A stretch of 64,000 nt of DNA from contig BRXU01000010.1 in NCBI GenBank assembly GCA_030267565.1, forward strand, positions 864,501 through 928,500, in the 5' to 3' direction. The translations under genes and the position numbers were made by a program. This DNA comes from Pleodorina starrii. Lineage: Eukaryota; Chlorophyta; Chlorophyceae; Chlamydomonadales; Volvocaceae. Numbering within the stretch: the stretch's first letter is position 1; each line of letters starts with the position of its first letter. Below the pieces are notes generated by a model. That model was not told the origin of the DNA and made no database searches. It saw nothing but the letters and a program-made list of their open reading frames with translations. Shown here piece after piece: positions 1 to 12,599 of this stretch.

Positions 1-1190
1 GCGGAAGTGAAGGCCCAGCAGGTAGGCAAGGGCAGGCGAGTCCAAATTACATTTTTTATGTTTTCCGTCTATCTGGAATCTGAGAAAAGGGCACGCAGAG
101 CTCGCCGGCTTCATCCGTTAGGCGCTTTACATGGATAGATAGAACGCGGCGGGAAATCCGCATGGTAGCGCCCGGTCCAGCCGTTTGGGCTGTAAAATGA
201 ACCGACCACCCACGTATATATATTGCGGCATAACTTTAACATCGTGATATATGTGCGGATAAAGGGATTCGCACAATGCGGCAGTAACGAAGAGCGGGGT
301 CCTGAAGTTGTCGGACGAGCGGTTCACCGCAAAGATTCTCACGCATGCCGTCTTCCCTAAGGAGCATGGATGTGGCCAAGATTGTAGTCGATTGTGGGTT
401 CCGAGCGACAGGATGCGAAGCGACCCCTCCGAACAGAAAATTGATTACATTTCAAATGGAGCGTGACTACCAGCGGTCAAGTAGTAGTAGCGAATAATTG
501 TCAAACAATGATCTGATTACCAGCAGGGCCCCAAAATTTGAAGGGCTACTATTCCGCCCCACCTAGTCTGGATCGCCGTGGGCCGAAACTTTGTACATTT
601 GCCGACCTCAAGCATATTCCGGCCTCATACACGGAACAGACAGGCAGCCAATGCCAGGCAGGGCGCGTGTCCCTTGAAGCAAGCCGCTCCGTACGGGGCG
701 GGGGAATTGCCCGATCAAAATACCTCGCCCGCCCGCCCATGCATGCAGCTGTCTCGTTCGGATTGACTGGGGTACCTCGAAGCAAAGGCCACGGCAAAAG
801 TTATCTATATCAAGATACCATGTATGTGCAATCAGCTGGGGCGAGGCTTAGACCTGCCGCGGCAGCCCATGCTTGTCCGCCTGCTGTCGTCGCCCGATTG
901 ACCTGCTCCTTAATCCGAGCCATTATGTCCGTACATGAACCGTCCTACCTAACGAATTTGTGATTCTGCGTTCCGGGCCCGTCCGTAGGTAGGAAAGCCA
1001 GGTTTACAATTGTGCAGTTCTGCATGGCCATTGCATCTACCCGAGCAAGCAAGCTCTACCGATCGAATGCGCGCTCAGCAGTTTAGCCGACCCGCCACAC
1101 TTCCACACAATTTTTCAACCTAGCCTTGTCCCAATCGTCGCTCTAACAATGCCGCCACCCCCTGCACCATTCTTCATCATGCGCTCGCAG
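1..1190. other. No recognisable gene upstream of gametolysin A exon 6
   Basis: Several short open frames exist (for example 538-963 on the plus strand) but none has a recognisable domain or a consistent exon structure. I searched by eye for exons 1-5 of the gametolysin gene that are present in the two other copies and did not find them. They may lie before position 1, in which case this stretch is a long intron 5, or they may have been lost. Confidence 0.5.
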
Positions 1191-3634
1191 CTCGCCGCCA
1201 ACGATCCCAAGTTACGAGCCATTCTTCAGTCGGGGACAGCGAACCAACGACTGCGCAGGACTGCAATCATACCGAAACAGGCGGTGTGCGGATTCGCTGG
1301 ATTGGCACTCATGGGCGGTTGCAACTCAGGAACCACCACCCACTGCGACACGTGGATTTTGGTACGCTCGCATAATGTGGTTCAGCATGGCATCCAGATA
1401 TATAGCGGTGCTAGCTACAATAAAACACCCCGTAATAGTTTGACTTTCCTTTGCCGCGTGCTGCGTGGTGTGTATGGCCGAAGGGTCTGGAGTGTTTTTT
1501 AAACAGTGGTTTACGTTGACCGTCGAGTGTTAAAGTACAAAAGGCGGCCCCCGCCCCGTCGTCATCGCTCAATTGAGTCAAGTTGAATGCAGTAGTTAAA
1601 TAATGCCTATCAGCCAAACCTCCACCACCGAAAAATCCCCGCACGCATGCCTTTCAAATGTGCGACCTTTTTCTTCCTTCAGGGAGACAACGCCCTGGAC
1701 ATGCATGTCTTGTTTCATGAACTGCAACACAGCATGGGCTTGCAGCACGCGGCCGCGTAAGTACGTACCATACAAGGGTGCATACGTACAGGAAGTAGAT
1801 GCCCATTTGTTTCAACACATATTAATGAGCCGCATAGCGCGATCTTTATTTGTATATATGAAAGTGCAGGCGTTAGTTTGTAGATGTCTTGTGCGGTCTT
1901 ATACCGTGTTTCCCGTGTTCCCTTGCCCCTTGACTGTCTTCGCTGCCGCCGGCAGGATGCAGGGTCAGTGGTACGAAGAGTACGGTGACAAATCCGACCC
2001 GATGGGCGACACAGATGCTGCCCCCAAGAATGCGCCGCAATGCCATAACCCCGCAAGCAACTGGAAAATCAACTGGGCAGGTCCCGTGCCCGGCGGCTAC
2101 CTCACCCACGCCAGCTTCACCCCCCGCTCCAATCGCCTCACCTTCACCATCCCCGCCTCCAGCCTGTCCGACCAAAATATGGTCGTCGTGGACCTGGGCA
2201 TTGTCACCAGGAACGGTACAAAATATCCCCGCTTACGAAAATACTTTTTGGGCTACCGCGTCCGCAACACCACCTATGGCGGCTACGACTCGGGTCTCAA
2301 CAACTGGTTCAATCAAAAAGTCACCGTCCATGCTTTCGACGCCAACGCTATCGATGATGACGTTATGTTTTGGGTGAATACCATATACCATTCCGCTGGT
2401 CCTCGCTTCGGTGTTGCACAAGGGGGGCATCCAATATTCCCCGACGTTTGGACGTCGCCGTTTGTGCCCGTCGATGCGGCTACGGGCCGGGGCGGTGGCA
2501 TTCGCGTGAAAGTGGTGTCCAGGGACGCCGTGGAAGCGGTGGTCGAGGTGTGTCGCATGTACAGTGAGACGGAGGGCGCGCCTGCCAGCCCTGAATGCCG
2601 GGACAACTTTGACCGCGACTGGTGAGTTTGCTAGACAGACGATGACGGGTCAAGTAGGTAGAAGGGTTTGTATGAGGGCCGCGTGCGTGCAGCAGCAGAC
2701 GCCTTGGAGCAGAAACACGAAATCGGCAATAGTATATGGTCGCGGAAGTTTAGACAGTTAAGACAAGTAAGACGGTTAAGACAGTTCAGACATTGGGTCG
2801 ACAAAACCATACATCAGGTGGAAGGGGACCCTCTAGATCTAAGCGCCTACGCCATGGAGCCAACATATTTCCGTCATACCGCAGACACGCGCGCACATAC
2901 AGCTAAATAAAACCGTTGCGGGCGGGGAAGGCCTCGGCTTGGGGGAACTAACCCGCCAGCAGCGCCTTGCTTCTCGTCATCATTGATCCCACCTTATCCA
3001 ATACCCCATGCTTCGGCCCCCCAATTGCTATTCGCTTACAATGGAAAAATGCTTGGAAGTTGACAGTGCTAACTTACAACTTTAACGATTGTTTATAGAA
3101 GACGGTATCTATGACGGCCCACCAGGGCATATATTGATGTCAGGACGGCATTCACATAGTAGTTATGTAACTGCCTTACTTGCTTATATCCCCTCCTAAA
3201 TTTTTATATGCATTCCAATTTGCAGTGACGGCCTTATCTCATCGCAAGATCCAGACTGTGCGGGAGTAGCACAACCACCATCTCCACCACCGCTGCCTCC
3301 ACCGTCTCCATCGCTACCACCACCGCCACCGCCGCCGTCGCCGCCGTTACCAAAACCTCCATCGCCACGGCCGCCGTCACCGATGCTAAGGTCACCGCCG
3401 CCTCGGCCTCCGTCACCACTATCACCGTCTCCGCCGCCGCCACCGTCACCGGCCCCGCCGCCGCTGCCACCGTCTCCGCCACCGCCGTCTCCGCCACCGT
3501 CACCGCCACCACCGTCTCCGCCACCGTCACCGTTGCGGCAATCGCCGCCGCCGCCTTCGCCGCTACGACCCCCATCCCCTCGGCCTCCGTCATCGCCGCC
3601 GCTTCCACGGCCGCCACCAAGACCTCGAGCTTGA
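1191..3634 (+). CDS. Gametolysin-like M11 metalloprotease, copy A (3' part, exons 6-9)
   Basis: Zinc endopeptidase of the gametolysin / Volvox matrix metalloprotease family (M11), expected to be secreted and to cleave Hyp-rich wall or matrix glycoproteins. Exons: 1191-1361, 1683-1756, 1956-2621, 3226-3634, all with GT-AG borders and compatible phases. The second exon carries HELQHSMGLQH, matching HExxHxxGxxH. The third begins with YGDKSDPMG, which supplies the Met-turn. A split codon (TG+T) joins exons 8 and 9 as Cys. The last exon runs into a Pro/Ser tail rich in SPPPP-type motifs and ends ...PPRPRA without the hydrophobic C-terminus seen in copy C. Exons equivalent to 1-5 are not seen, so the gene is partial in this window or 5' truncated. 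No internal stop or frameshift is visible in the exons present. Confidence 0.82.
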
Positions 3635-4599
3635 ATGGCACGGAACATCGGGATGCAGGCAGCAGCAGAAACGTAAATATCACAGTGTGCGTGATATTTA
3701 CGATTTGCATTTCGCAAGGGGAAAAAACTTAAGATGGCCAGCAGGGGCCGTATATTTGGCTCCAGGGATGGTGGGCCCAACGTTGACGCCTCGTACATGA
3801 AGCACATGCATGGCGTGCGTGCATGCTTACTTTCACCACGGAACCGATGCGGCTGACGCCTTTCAATCGGGCGCTTATTTGTCCTCTTTCGCCGATACAA
3901 TTTCCCCAACACCACCGCCGCCGATGACGCAGTCATACATTCTGCACGTCTGTCGACATACTGTATCAACGCGCCCTCCAAACATCGGACGCTTTCTCTT
4001 CGTGGAAGTCTGATCCACCAGGACGTGGAGATCGTGGTACAGGCTGGCTAGGTAGCTATCGGTATCACGCATTGAATGGACGAGGAAACATTTCACGGGG
4101 CCTGCATGGGGAGGGATGGATGAATTCTTGGGAGCCCGAATCGCGGCGGCTTTGGGTCAATGGATTCAACTTGAATTTCAGTATGTGTCGTGGTCTCGTT
4201 GATGAGCAATGAGGAACACTTCTTCCTTTCTTTCGATGAGTTGGCAAACGTGAAGCCGAGTCTGAGGAGCGCGCTCAGCTGCTGCTCTACCGCCGATTGC
4301 GACACCGACATGGGGTTTAGCTCCATCCGGAGGTTGGTTGGTTGGCACCGGGATCGGTGGCGCGGAGTAGTGTCCGGATGGACGGATGTGACGGGCGTGG
4401 ACTCAGCGACGGAGACAGAAGGTGTGCGAGCCTTGCGTGTGCCCTGGGTAAGTCAGCAAACCCGTCAGCAGCCGCACCCATCGCGCAAGGTAGGGACATC
4501 GTTTCGGTGCTGCGACTGGATCAGCTGCGATAGGTGCAAATGGACGTACGTGGGAGATATGCCCTGTCTCTCGGCGGGCCGTATGTTATGAAATGTAGA
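3635..4599. other. Gene A 3' flank, no gene seen
   Basis: This holds the 3' flank of gene A and unassigned sequence up to repeat R1. The long minus-strand Gly-rich frame over 3196-3981 is the antisense of the Pro-rich exon and is not a gene. No RNA gene is recognised. Confidence 0.5.
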
Positions 4600-5690
4600 C
4601 AAGGGGTTGGTGTCGGCTTCCTTGAAGCCGGAAAAAGGGCGGGGCCCCACTAAATCCGTACGGGTGAAGTTGAGTGCTAGGGCGGCGAGGGCGTGAAGTG
4701 TGAGAGTGTCGACATTCCTGCTGATAGACAGCCAGAGCTTTTTCCCGAAATGCCTGCTAGCCGAGTCGTTAGCAAGGCCTGCCGGCGCCGCGCGAAGCGC
4801 GTCATCCCGTCGGGTGCATGAGCGCATGTGCGCATCGACCGAAATACGGCATTTCCAAAGCGAGCGGCGAGGGCGTCAACTGTGAGAGTGTCGACATTCC
4901 TGCTGATAGGCAGCCAGAGCTTTATATCTGAAATGCCTGCGGCTTCAGCAATCCGACCCATGTTTAGCATCGCGCGCCGTCTCGGCACTGTGCAACTCTT
5001 CCGGCCAGCGCATTGGCTGAAGTTACTTGACAGTAGACATGGAGTGTATCATTTACACATCACGCAGGCTGACTTGCCAATAGAAGGACAGCGGAACTGT
5101 TTGCCAGGGTTGATTGCGACGACGTGCAGTTGCCGACGAGAGTGCACAGGCTTCGCTACTGAGGTATTCGCCATAGAGGAGGCTTGACTGCTTTAACATT
5201 AGGACAGGGATTCCCTAGGTTGCCGACTGGACTTGTTGGGCGGCCCGCAGAAGACTGCCGCATCGTGTGTGCAATTTGCGTCTTGGCGTCCAACAACCAG
5301 CAGTTTGCCCCTCATGGTTTGTCCCATGCAATCTTTGTAATATAAGTGTGTGTCAAGTCGGTCGGACCGGCAAGCAGAGCTGCTGTGGTGTGTTCGCGGG
5401 AAGATTGTTCGCAATGCAAACATATTTGGTCGCCGAAACGAAGATTCATTTCACGCCATCATGTCAGAATTCCAGTTAGAGAAACGATGGATCTTCTGGA
5501 ATTAATTATAGGCCGAGAGGCGTTGGTTTGACCTCGGCCTCGGTCCATGGAGACTGCCAAACTGGTTTTTACTCATACGAGGTTGGGTTCCTATAATAAA
5601 TTTACCATGCAATAAAGAACGTAATATTTTACTTATGGAGTCTTTCCGTTGGCCGAAAGTCTGCACTTGCCCTTTTACATCAGACAGCGC
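4600..5690 (-). repeat. Repeat R1, copy 1 (reverse orientation)
   Basis: About 1.1 kb closely matching 25905-26986 and 42400-43492 in the opposite orientation. Read on the minus strand it ends in a GGGGCCCCGCCC box, a perfect 7-bp hairpin (CGGCTTC/GAAGCCG, 3-nt loop), then a short spacer and CTTG. The base after CTTG is T, as in every other copy. Inside is a direct repeat of about 58 bp with a period near 183 bp (starting near 4699 and 4882). Short open frames are present but change between copies, so it is probably non-coding. Confidence 0.85.
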
Positions 5691-5697
5691 AGACACG

Positions 5698-6183
5698 GAC
5701 ATGACACGTGTTGCCTGCGGCAACACTGCCCGGAGCAATTTGAAACGGTCGCGCCGGGCGATGGGAGGGGGGTACGGCAGGAGACGGGTAGGGGGTTTGC
5801 ACGTGTTGGGTGTGGCCTGCAGTGCGTTTTTGTCCTCTGCGAGGGATGTTACAAGGACGGGGAAGGCGAAGAGGCCAACAAGCAACACCAGGGCCAACAC
5901 TTGGGGCAAGCAGGCCCCAAGAGCAACCACCCCGTGGCATGACATGACACGTGTTGCCTGCGGCAACACTGCCCGGAGCAATTTGAAACGGTCGCGCCGG
6001 GCGATGGGAGGGGGGTACGGCAGGAGACGGGTAGGGGGTTTGCACGTGTTGGGTGTGGCCTGCAGTGCGTTTTTGTCCTCTGCGAGGGATGTTACAAGGA
6101 CGGGGAAGGCGAAGAGGCCAACAAGCAACACCAGGGCCAACACTTGGGGCAAGCAGGCCCCAAGAGCAACCACCCCGTGGCAT
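5698..6183. repeat. Perfect 243-bp tandem duplication (two units)
   Basis: Units 5698-5940 and 5941-6183 appear identical by eye, followed by a few bases of a third unit. 243 is a multiple of three, so frames run through both units, which explains the repetitive open frames here. No domain is recognised in any frame. The identity suggests a very recent duplication or an assembly artefact. Confidence 0.9.
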
Positions 6184-6289
6184 GACTGAACAGGAAGTAT
6201 CCCGGGCCCCGGGGGCAGCCCCGGCGCGAGAGGGCGTCCACGCCGGTGTCACGGCCGCAATCCCCCGCTCCCACAAATCCCACGGGAAT

Positions 6290-6405
6290 CCGCCCCCCCC
6301 CCTGCGTGTAAGGGAGTCCGCGGCCGCGGCCGCACGTAAGGGAGTGCGCGGCCGCAGCCGCGCGTAAGGGAGTCCGCGGCCGCGGCCGCGCAAGCCTTGC
6401 CCGCC
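6290..6405. repeat. GC-rich palindromic repeats (CGCGGCCGCGG type)
   Basis: Three to four units of about 30 bp, each with a CCGCGGCCGCGGCC-like self-complementary core followed by GTAAGGGAGT. Strong hairpin potential. No coding signal. Confidence 0.75.
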
Positions 6406-6689
6406 ATAAGCTCCAGCTCCAGGGGTGCAGCGTGTCGCTCAGGAAATGGGGTGCCGGTGCCCCGTACAGTTGCCTCCCCCTCTGCGTGCCCGCCCTTTGT
6501 GGTGAGCGCTGGCTGCCCTGCCGGCCCATAAATATGCTAGCCGTTCCCATTTGGCCCGTATTGGGTTTTTCGGTGTGCTGTGAGCCCCACCCCGTACCCC
6601 TCGAAGCCGCTTGTCCCTTCTCGGCCGCACGGTGCACCCTGACTGACCGACCCCTCTGTGAGGGCTGTGTCTTCTCCCTTGGGCCCGGA

Positions 6690-7380
6690 CCCTCGTGCGA
6701 CACGGCACCTCCCTGCCGATTCAACGACGCGTGCCGTCCCTTTCCCCTTTGCCATGCGCTCACTGCCTGAGGCACGTGACGCCCAGTTCCTTTGTGCCCG
6801 GTCCCGTGCGTGGTGCACCCCTCCCCTGCAGACCCCACGGTGTGCACCGCCCCCCTTTCCCCTTGGCTCGGTCTCTCGCGTGGTGCGCCCTCCCCGTGGT
6901 GCACGCCGCCGCCCTTCTCCTTATACGGTATTCGGTCTCACGCTCGATGCACCCCTCCTGGCAACCCCAGCGGCGCACACCACCCTCCTCCTTTCCCACC
7001 CTGTACTCAATGCCGCGCGCCATGCGTCCCCTCCTGCTGTCCGAGCGGCGTGCACCACCTTTTCCCGTTTCTCCATGGACTCGATCCGCACATAGTGCAC
7101 CATGCCTCAGCGGCGCACGCCGCCCCCCCGGTCCCTTGGTACCTGGTCTCACGCGCGATGCGCCCTTCTTCGGCCGACCCCGCGGTGCGTGTCGCTTCCC
7201 CATTCTGCCTTGTGCCCTATTCCGTGCGTGATGCACCCCGCCTACAGCCCCCCCGGTGCGCACCACCCTTTCCCCCCGAACCCGGCCCCGCACGAGATGG
7301 GCCCCCCGCTGCCGTACCCGCGGCACGCACCGCCCCTCCCCGTTGGAACCGGTCCCACGTGCAACTTGCCCTCAAGGTGT
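6690..7380. repeat. Degenerate GC-rich minisatellite, units of about 60-70 bp
   Basis: Repeated blocks resembling CGGTGTGCACCGCCCCCCTTT and GTGATGCACCCC recur roughly every 60-70 bp with substitutions and indels. All three plus-strand frames are open for long distances with biased Pro/Cys/His composition, as expected of a minisatellite and not of a gene. Region 7400-8730 downstream has no recognisable gene either; one open frame at 7557-8153 has no known motif. Confidence 0.6.
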
Positions 7381-8732
7381 GGGCGCACGGTGCACAGTTG
7401 TGAACGACCTGTGTGTGGCGGTATCCATCTCCCGTGTCGCCTGCCGCTCCCCGTGGCCTTGGCCTGAGACCCCTGTCCTTCCCGTAAGCCCAGGCTCGTC
7501 GTGCTGACTGACCTGGCCCGCGCGGGCCGAGCCTTCAACTTTGGTGTCCGGGGTCAGTGGCTCTGTTACTTGACGTGTGGGGCTGTTGCCCGGCAGACAC
7601 AGGCCCAAGCCTTGTCTTCCCATCTCGGTGTTTGGCAACGGTCCTCGACTTCCTGCTGGAGGGGTTGACGTACCTTCCCGGGGGTGGCATGCCTTCCTTG
7701 TTTGGTCCCGCCCTAGGCCCAGTAAGCCCTCGAGTGCGTCCTGAGCGGCTGCGCGTGCTTACTATTAAGCAGTCCTTCTGCCTCCCGCTGGCTGCTGCCG
7801 GTCTCTCCGATGTGGCATTCGACAACGACTGGCGCGCGGCTCAGTCATTCCGACTAGCGATGTTGAGGCGTGGCAAGGTGTTGTGTTGCCTCGTTTTCAG
7901 AAGCCGCATGGTCCCGCTCATTGACAACAGGTGCGACATAGCTCCGAGGATGAGTGTGACGAGCACTGTACGCCCTGGGCCCCAGTTTGCCACTATACTA
8001 AATGTTGTCGCAGGCGTCTGCTTTGTCCGAATGCAGTTTGGCACCGGATGCTTGGCGTTTCGCTGTCATAAGCGTCATCATAAGCGTCGTCGTACCACCG
8101 ACACCCCGTCGGTGAAGCCGTGCTTACAGCATGCCCTAGCGGGATGTCAGTAGTACTGATTGTATGCCGTTACGCTTATTTTTTATGCCGCCTTACGGTC
8201 CTTGCACATGTTGCAACCGCTGCCGGCTGCGACCTATCTGATACTGAGCTTTTATCAAGCTTTCATATGCAACATAATTCCATGTCATGTTTGTTTATGT
8301 GCCGGCGTACATATTTGCTGAAGTTACCCTCTCAGGTCGCTATCCGTTTGTGAATGTATTGCGACCGGCGCCTGAGGTCGCGCCGCATCGTGCAATGCAC
8401 GTTGTTTACAATGCGGCATTGACTGCAATTGAAAGACTTCATTGGAGGCGTTCTGGTCGCGCGCCGGTGGGTCGCTCGTCCATGGAGCCTTTGAATGGCT
8501 GCGACGTGGGCGTGCCTGGCTCTCCGACACGGAGGCAGCCATCAATAATATAGAATGCTGATTCCTAGAAATTTCGGTGGCCAGAAGTCGCAAAAGACGA
8601 GTGCGTTTTGTGACATCGGATTTTTTTTGGGGTATGCAGTCCCTTCGCAATCTACGATTGCTCCGGGAACATGGGCAATCCTACAAGCGCGCGCCCTTTG
8701 GGCCGCGGGCTGCCGTAGCGCCCCTTGCAGAT

Positions 8733-10560
8733 GCGGCCGCGAAGCGACACGCGACGACGCGACGCGACGTGAGACGACGCGACGCGACGCTATGCTACGC
8801 TACGCTACACTACGCTAGGCTACATGACGCGACGCGACGCGACGCGCTCCGCTATGCTCCGTTATGATGCGCTACGCTACGCTATGCTACGCTACACATC
8901 GATTCACTATGTTAGTCTACGCTCCGCTTCGAAACGGTACGGTCCGCTACATACACTCCGAAAATGCGATCGTGCATGCTGTGCTGCACTATGCTTCGCG
9001 ACGCTAACCGAGCGCAGCGGAGTGGAATGAAGCCGAGTGCAGCGAAGCGCAGTATAGCCGAGCACAGTGCAACATAGCGGAGGGGCGACGACGGCGACGA
9101 CGAGCGGCGGCGAGCGGCGCCGAATAAGGAGCGGCAACGACGCGAGCGGCGACGAGCCGCGATGAGTGGCGACTAACTTTGAGCCGAGTGCAGCCGAGTG
9201 CAGTGGAGCGGGTGTGACTTGCGTTTAAGCGATGAAACCGAGCGAGCGAACGAGCAAGCGACAGCGTAGCGAAGCGCAGTCGAACACAGCGGAGCACAGC
9301 GCAAGAGCGCGCGACTTAAATCGTCGACTTGCTTCAAGTGATCCCTAGTGATCAAACCGAGCGAGCGAGCGAACGAGCGTGCGAACGAGCGAGTGAGCGA
9401 ACGGGCGTCCGAACGAGCGAGCGAGCGAGCGAGCGAGCGAGCGAGTGAGCGAGTGAGCGAGTGAGAGAGCGAGTGAGCGAGCGACAGCGCAGCAAAGCAC
9501 AGCAGAACGTAGCGGAGCGCTGCACAGGCGCGCACGACTTTAATCGCCGACTACGCAACGCTCCGTGATACGCTCCGCTACGCTCCATTACGATCCGCTA
9601 CGCAACGCTATGCTACGCTACGATACGCTAGGCTACATGACGCGACGACGCGACATCGTGTTGCATTGTGTAGCATTGCAATGCGATCGTGCATGCTGCG
9701 CTGCACTACACGACGCGACGCGACCCGACGCGACATGACGTGACCAGGGTGGCTATCTTAAGATATGGATATATATTCGGGAGAAAATTTTGGAAATCTG
9801 GAGATACTTTTGCCGTGCAAAACGCTGAAGGTTTAGATAATTCGGCCTTACAGGTGGGCATGATATCTCCCGGGACCGTGTTTAGCAGGGAAAATCCCCT
9901 CCTAGACAGATCCTGACAGATACTCTCAGCGCTTCTGAGCCAGGAGTATCTCTGGCCGTAGATACTCGGCAAAATAAGATAGCCACCCTGGACGTGACAC
10001 GACGCGACGCAACGCGACACGATGCGACGCGACGCAAGATGACGCGACGCGATGCGACGCGACGAGACGCGACACGACGTTACACTACACTATGCTCCGC
10101 GGGAAGGCGCGTGCGCGACTTCAATCGTGCACGTTGAAATGTGACGTGCGATTTACGATCGTGCACGCTGCACTACACTATGGTACGCGACGCGATGCTA
10201 CGCTACGCTACACTACGCGGCTGTGAGCGGCGGCGAGCGGCAACGAATAACGAGCGGCGACGACGCGAGCAGCGACGAGCCGCGACGAGCGGCGACTAAC
10301 TTTGAGCCGAGCGCAGCGGAGCGTGCGCGGCTTTAATCGCCGACTTGCGTTAAAGCGATGAAACCGAGCGAGCGAGCGAGCGAGCGAGCGAACGTAGCGG
10401 AGCGCTGCGCAGGCGCGCACGACTTTATTCGCCGACTACACGACGCGACGCTATGCTCCGCGATACGCTCCGCTATGCTTCGTTACGATCCGCTACGCAA
10501 CGCTACGCAACGCTATGCAACGCTACGCTACGCTACGCTACGCTATGCTATGCAGCATCC
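8733..10560. repeat. GCTACG / GACGC / GAGCGA satellite block (forward copy)
   Basis: Long runs of imperfect 5-bp and 4-bp units (ACGCT, ACGCG, GAGC) with interspersed AGCGGAGCG-like stretches. Large open frames of repeated Tyr-Ala-Thr-Leu-Arg or Ser-Leu-Ala-Arg are simple products of these units. An inverted partner occupies 24231-25860. A MITE sits inside at 9745-9990. Confidence 0.88.
9745..9990. mobile_element. hAT-type MITE, 246 bp, with 8-bp target duplication
   Basis: Terminal inverted repeats are CAGGGTGGCTATCTTA at the left and its exact reverse complement at the right (16 bp perfect). The flanks 9737-9744 and 9991-9998 are both GACGTGAC, an 8-bp target-site duplication. The AT-rich interior differs sharply from the surrounding satellite and encodes nothing. 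An 8-bp duplication with CAGGG-type ends is the signature of the hAT superfamily. It is non-autonomous. Confidence 0.93.
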
Positions 10561-11064
10561 TAAATAGCGCGAGTGCACGATCGCATTTTCCTCGCAAATC
10601 GCAAGGCGACTAACTTTGACAAGCCTAACGCTATGATATCGCACATAAATGATTTCTATGATATATCTATATGCGAGCAGCACATCCCGCGACGCAAAAA
10701 CATTTTACGCACTTTACGCGTCGGGGTTTCGGAGCCGAGCAATTCTACTTCACGATAGCAATACGACTCACATCGCGCCGCCATGTCACAATTCCCGTAT
10801 AAATATTTTCACTGCGATTGCGATGATTTCTACGCGCGGAGACGTTCATGCGACTTCGGCTGTTACCAGCTGTTACTATTTCAAACTTCAACTTGAATGA
10901 ACACATGAACGCACGCATATCAGAAATACAGGATGCAATATGCTATCAGAAATGCCGAAACAAAAAGCGAAATTCCAGAAAATCCAAATTACATCACACG
11001 GACGGACATTTGAGTGGGGTAAGGCCTCCGCTTCTCTAGCTACGCTAGAGGCGCTACGGCTACA
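10561..11064. repeat. Conserved unique segment of the satellite element (forward copy)
   Basis: About 500 bp of lower-GC sequence between the satellite and the GC hairpin. It is found in inverted orientation at about 23673-24230, and a part of it again at about 24610-24810. Short frames are not kept between copies. It behaves as a structural part of a repeated element. Confidence 0.75.
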
Positions 11065-11105
11065 GGGCGGGGCCCCCCTGGGCGCTTCGCGCTGGGGCCC
11101 CGCCC
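11065..11105. repeat. GC hairpin (GGGCGGGGCC ... GGGGCCCCGCCC)
   Basis: A 12-bp arm GGGCGGGGCCCC and its complement enclose a loop containing GCGCTTCGCGCT. The reverse-complement form with flanking TTTTT recurs at 16855, 23632 and 31076; single arms occur at 35457 and 37820. It marks one side of the composite repeat elements. Confidence 0.85.
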
Positions 11106-12590
11106 AAAAATGCGCTGTGTTGCGCACACGAGCGAGCGAATGAGGTTTCCCACGGCAGCTGGCCGCGGGCGCGGCGGTTCTCATGCATGCTGCTGTGGGC
11201 GACGCAAATACATAGACCGCCGACAAGGTCCGGCGAATGCACACGGACGGGGAGTGAATGGGGAGTTGGTAGACGTTTTTGAGCATTTGGGTGCGTGTGA
11301 AGCACAGCAGCAAAACGGTGCGGTGGAGCGGCTGCTGTATGTACAAGACACTGCACGCGTGCGAGGCATGATGATTGATCGATGCACGCAGGATTGTGGG
11401 GTGAAGCTATCCTCACGGCAAATGTCCTTCGCAACATGTACCACAAGATGGACAGTGATTAAATGCCGTGGGAGTGTTTCATCAGCCAATTAATAAAAGC
11501 CGGATCTCTCGAAGCTGCGGGCGGATTTATTTGGTTTCGTTAGTTTGTCTTGCTTTTGCGTCGTATCTATCGTATCGTTACGTAGGCTTCTGGGCCCCTT
11601 GGTATGTTTTGTTTGTAATGCCAATTGTAATGCAATTCACGCACTGTATGTACGTACTACACCATACAAACTGCTAGTCCAAGGCGGTTGATTCTGCCAT
11701 GCCAACTTCGGATACCAAGGGATACCACCTCATCCATCCGTTAACGCACCAGAAAAGTCGTATGTAGCGACAGACGGCGGTTCAGCGATCACCACCAATA
11801 ATCCAGCATGCGCATCTAGGTTCATCAACTGTGACCTCAACTCCTCATACCGCAGCTATCTAGCCATACGTAATCTCGCGCTCCAGTCATGATGGGGGCG
11901 GGGCAACCTACCTAGGGCAACCACCATCCAATCGGCCCTGCCTCTGGCAACGAATTTAGGGGTCGGCCGCGGGATTTGAGCCCGAAATGAACCAATCTTG
12001 AGTTTTTACGTAACATACCCGAATAATAAGATTAAAGTTCGATTCCGTACGGCTACTGATCGGGTATGAGCGGCAGTCGGATACGGCCTGATGCGGATCT
12101 CAGCCTGTATGTGCGTAAAGCGAATGGGCAAATGTATGGTCTTAGATCTCCACGTGGCTGATGGACAATTGGGAAAGAGTGTGGAATCGTTGTCATTCCA
12201 TCCATGGGAGATGGTTAAAGATATGGAATAAGGAGTCGGTCGCGGCTCATTAGGGTGCGTGGGGGTAATTGGAGGCGATACACGACGAGGAATATGACGA
12301 CACTGATGGTGAAGGGACCGATGCTGCGAGCGAGCGATATGAAAGGCGTACAGGGTCGCCCCCTTGGAAGGTGATCTCGCGGCGATGCAATGTGCATTCG
12401 GCCAATCGGCTGCGGCGTAGTATATTATGTAGCGGGTTTGGAGGCTCCGAGCTCGGTGAGATTGGCGAAGCATGGTAGCAAGGGCCGTCGGGGGAGCGTT
12501 GGAGGTATGGTGTTGGCGAAACAACGAAATGGGGGAATGAAACACGACGCGATGGAGGGCGCTACGTAACAAGCGCTTGGGATGGATCAG
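11106..12590. other. No gene seen
   Basis: Unassigned sequence between the satellite element and the gypsy relic. Open frames at 11110-11493 (plus) and 11060-11446 (minus) overlap each other and have no recognisable motif. Confidence 0.45.
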
Positions 12591-12599
12591 GACTGCGCT

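Noticed and set aside
3196..3981. Long minus-strand Gly-rich open frame
   Set aside because: It is the antisense of the Pro/Ser-rich last exon of gametolysin A; repeats of this kind open several frames at once.
9173..9588. Ser-Leu-Ala-Arg repeat proteins on the minus strand, and Tyr-Ala-Thr-Leu-Arg frames nearby
   Set aside because: They are translations of GAGC and GCTAC satellite units; frames shift freely and no gene signal is present.
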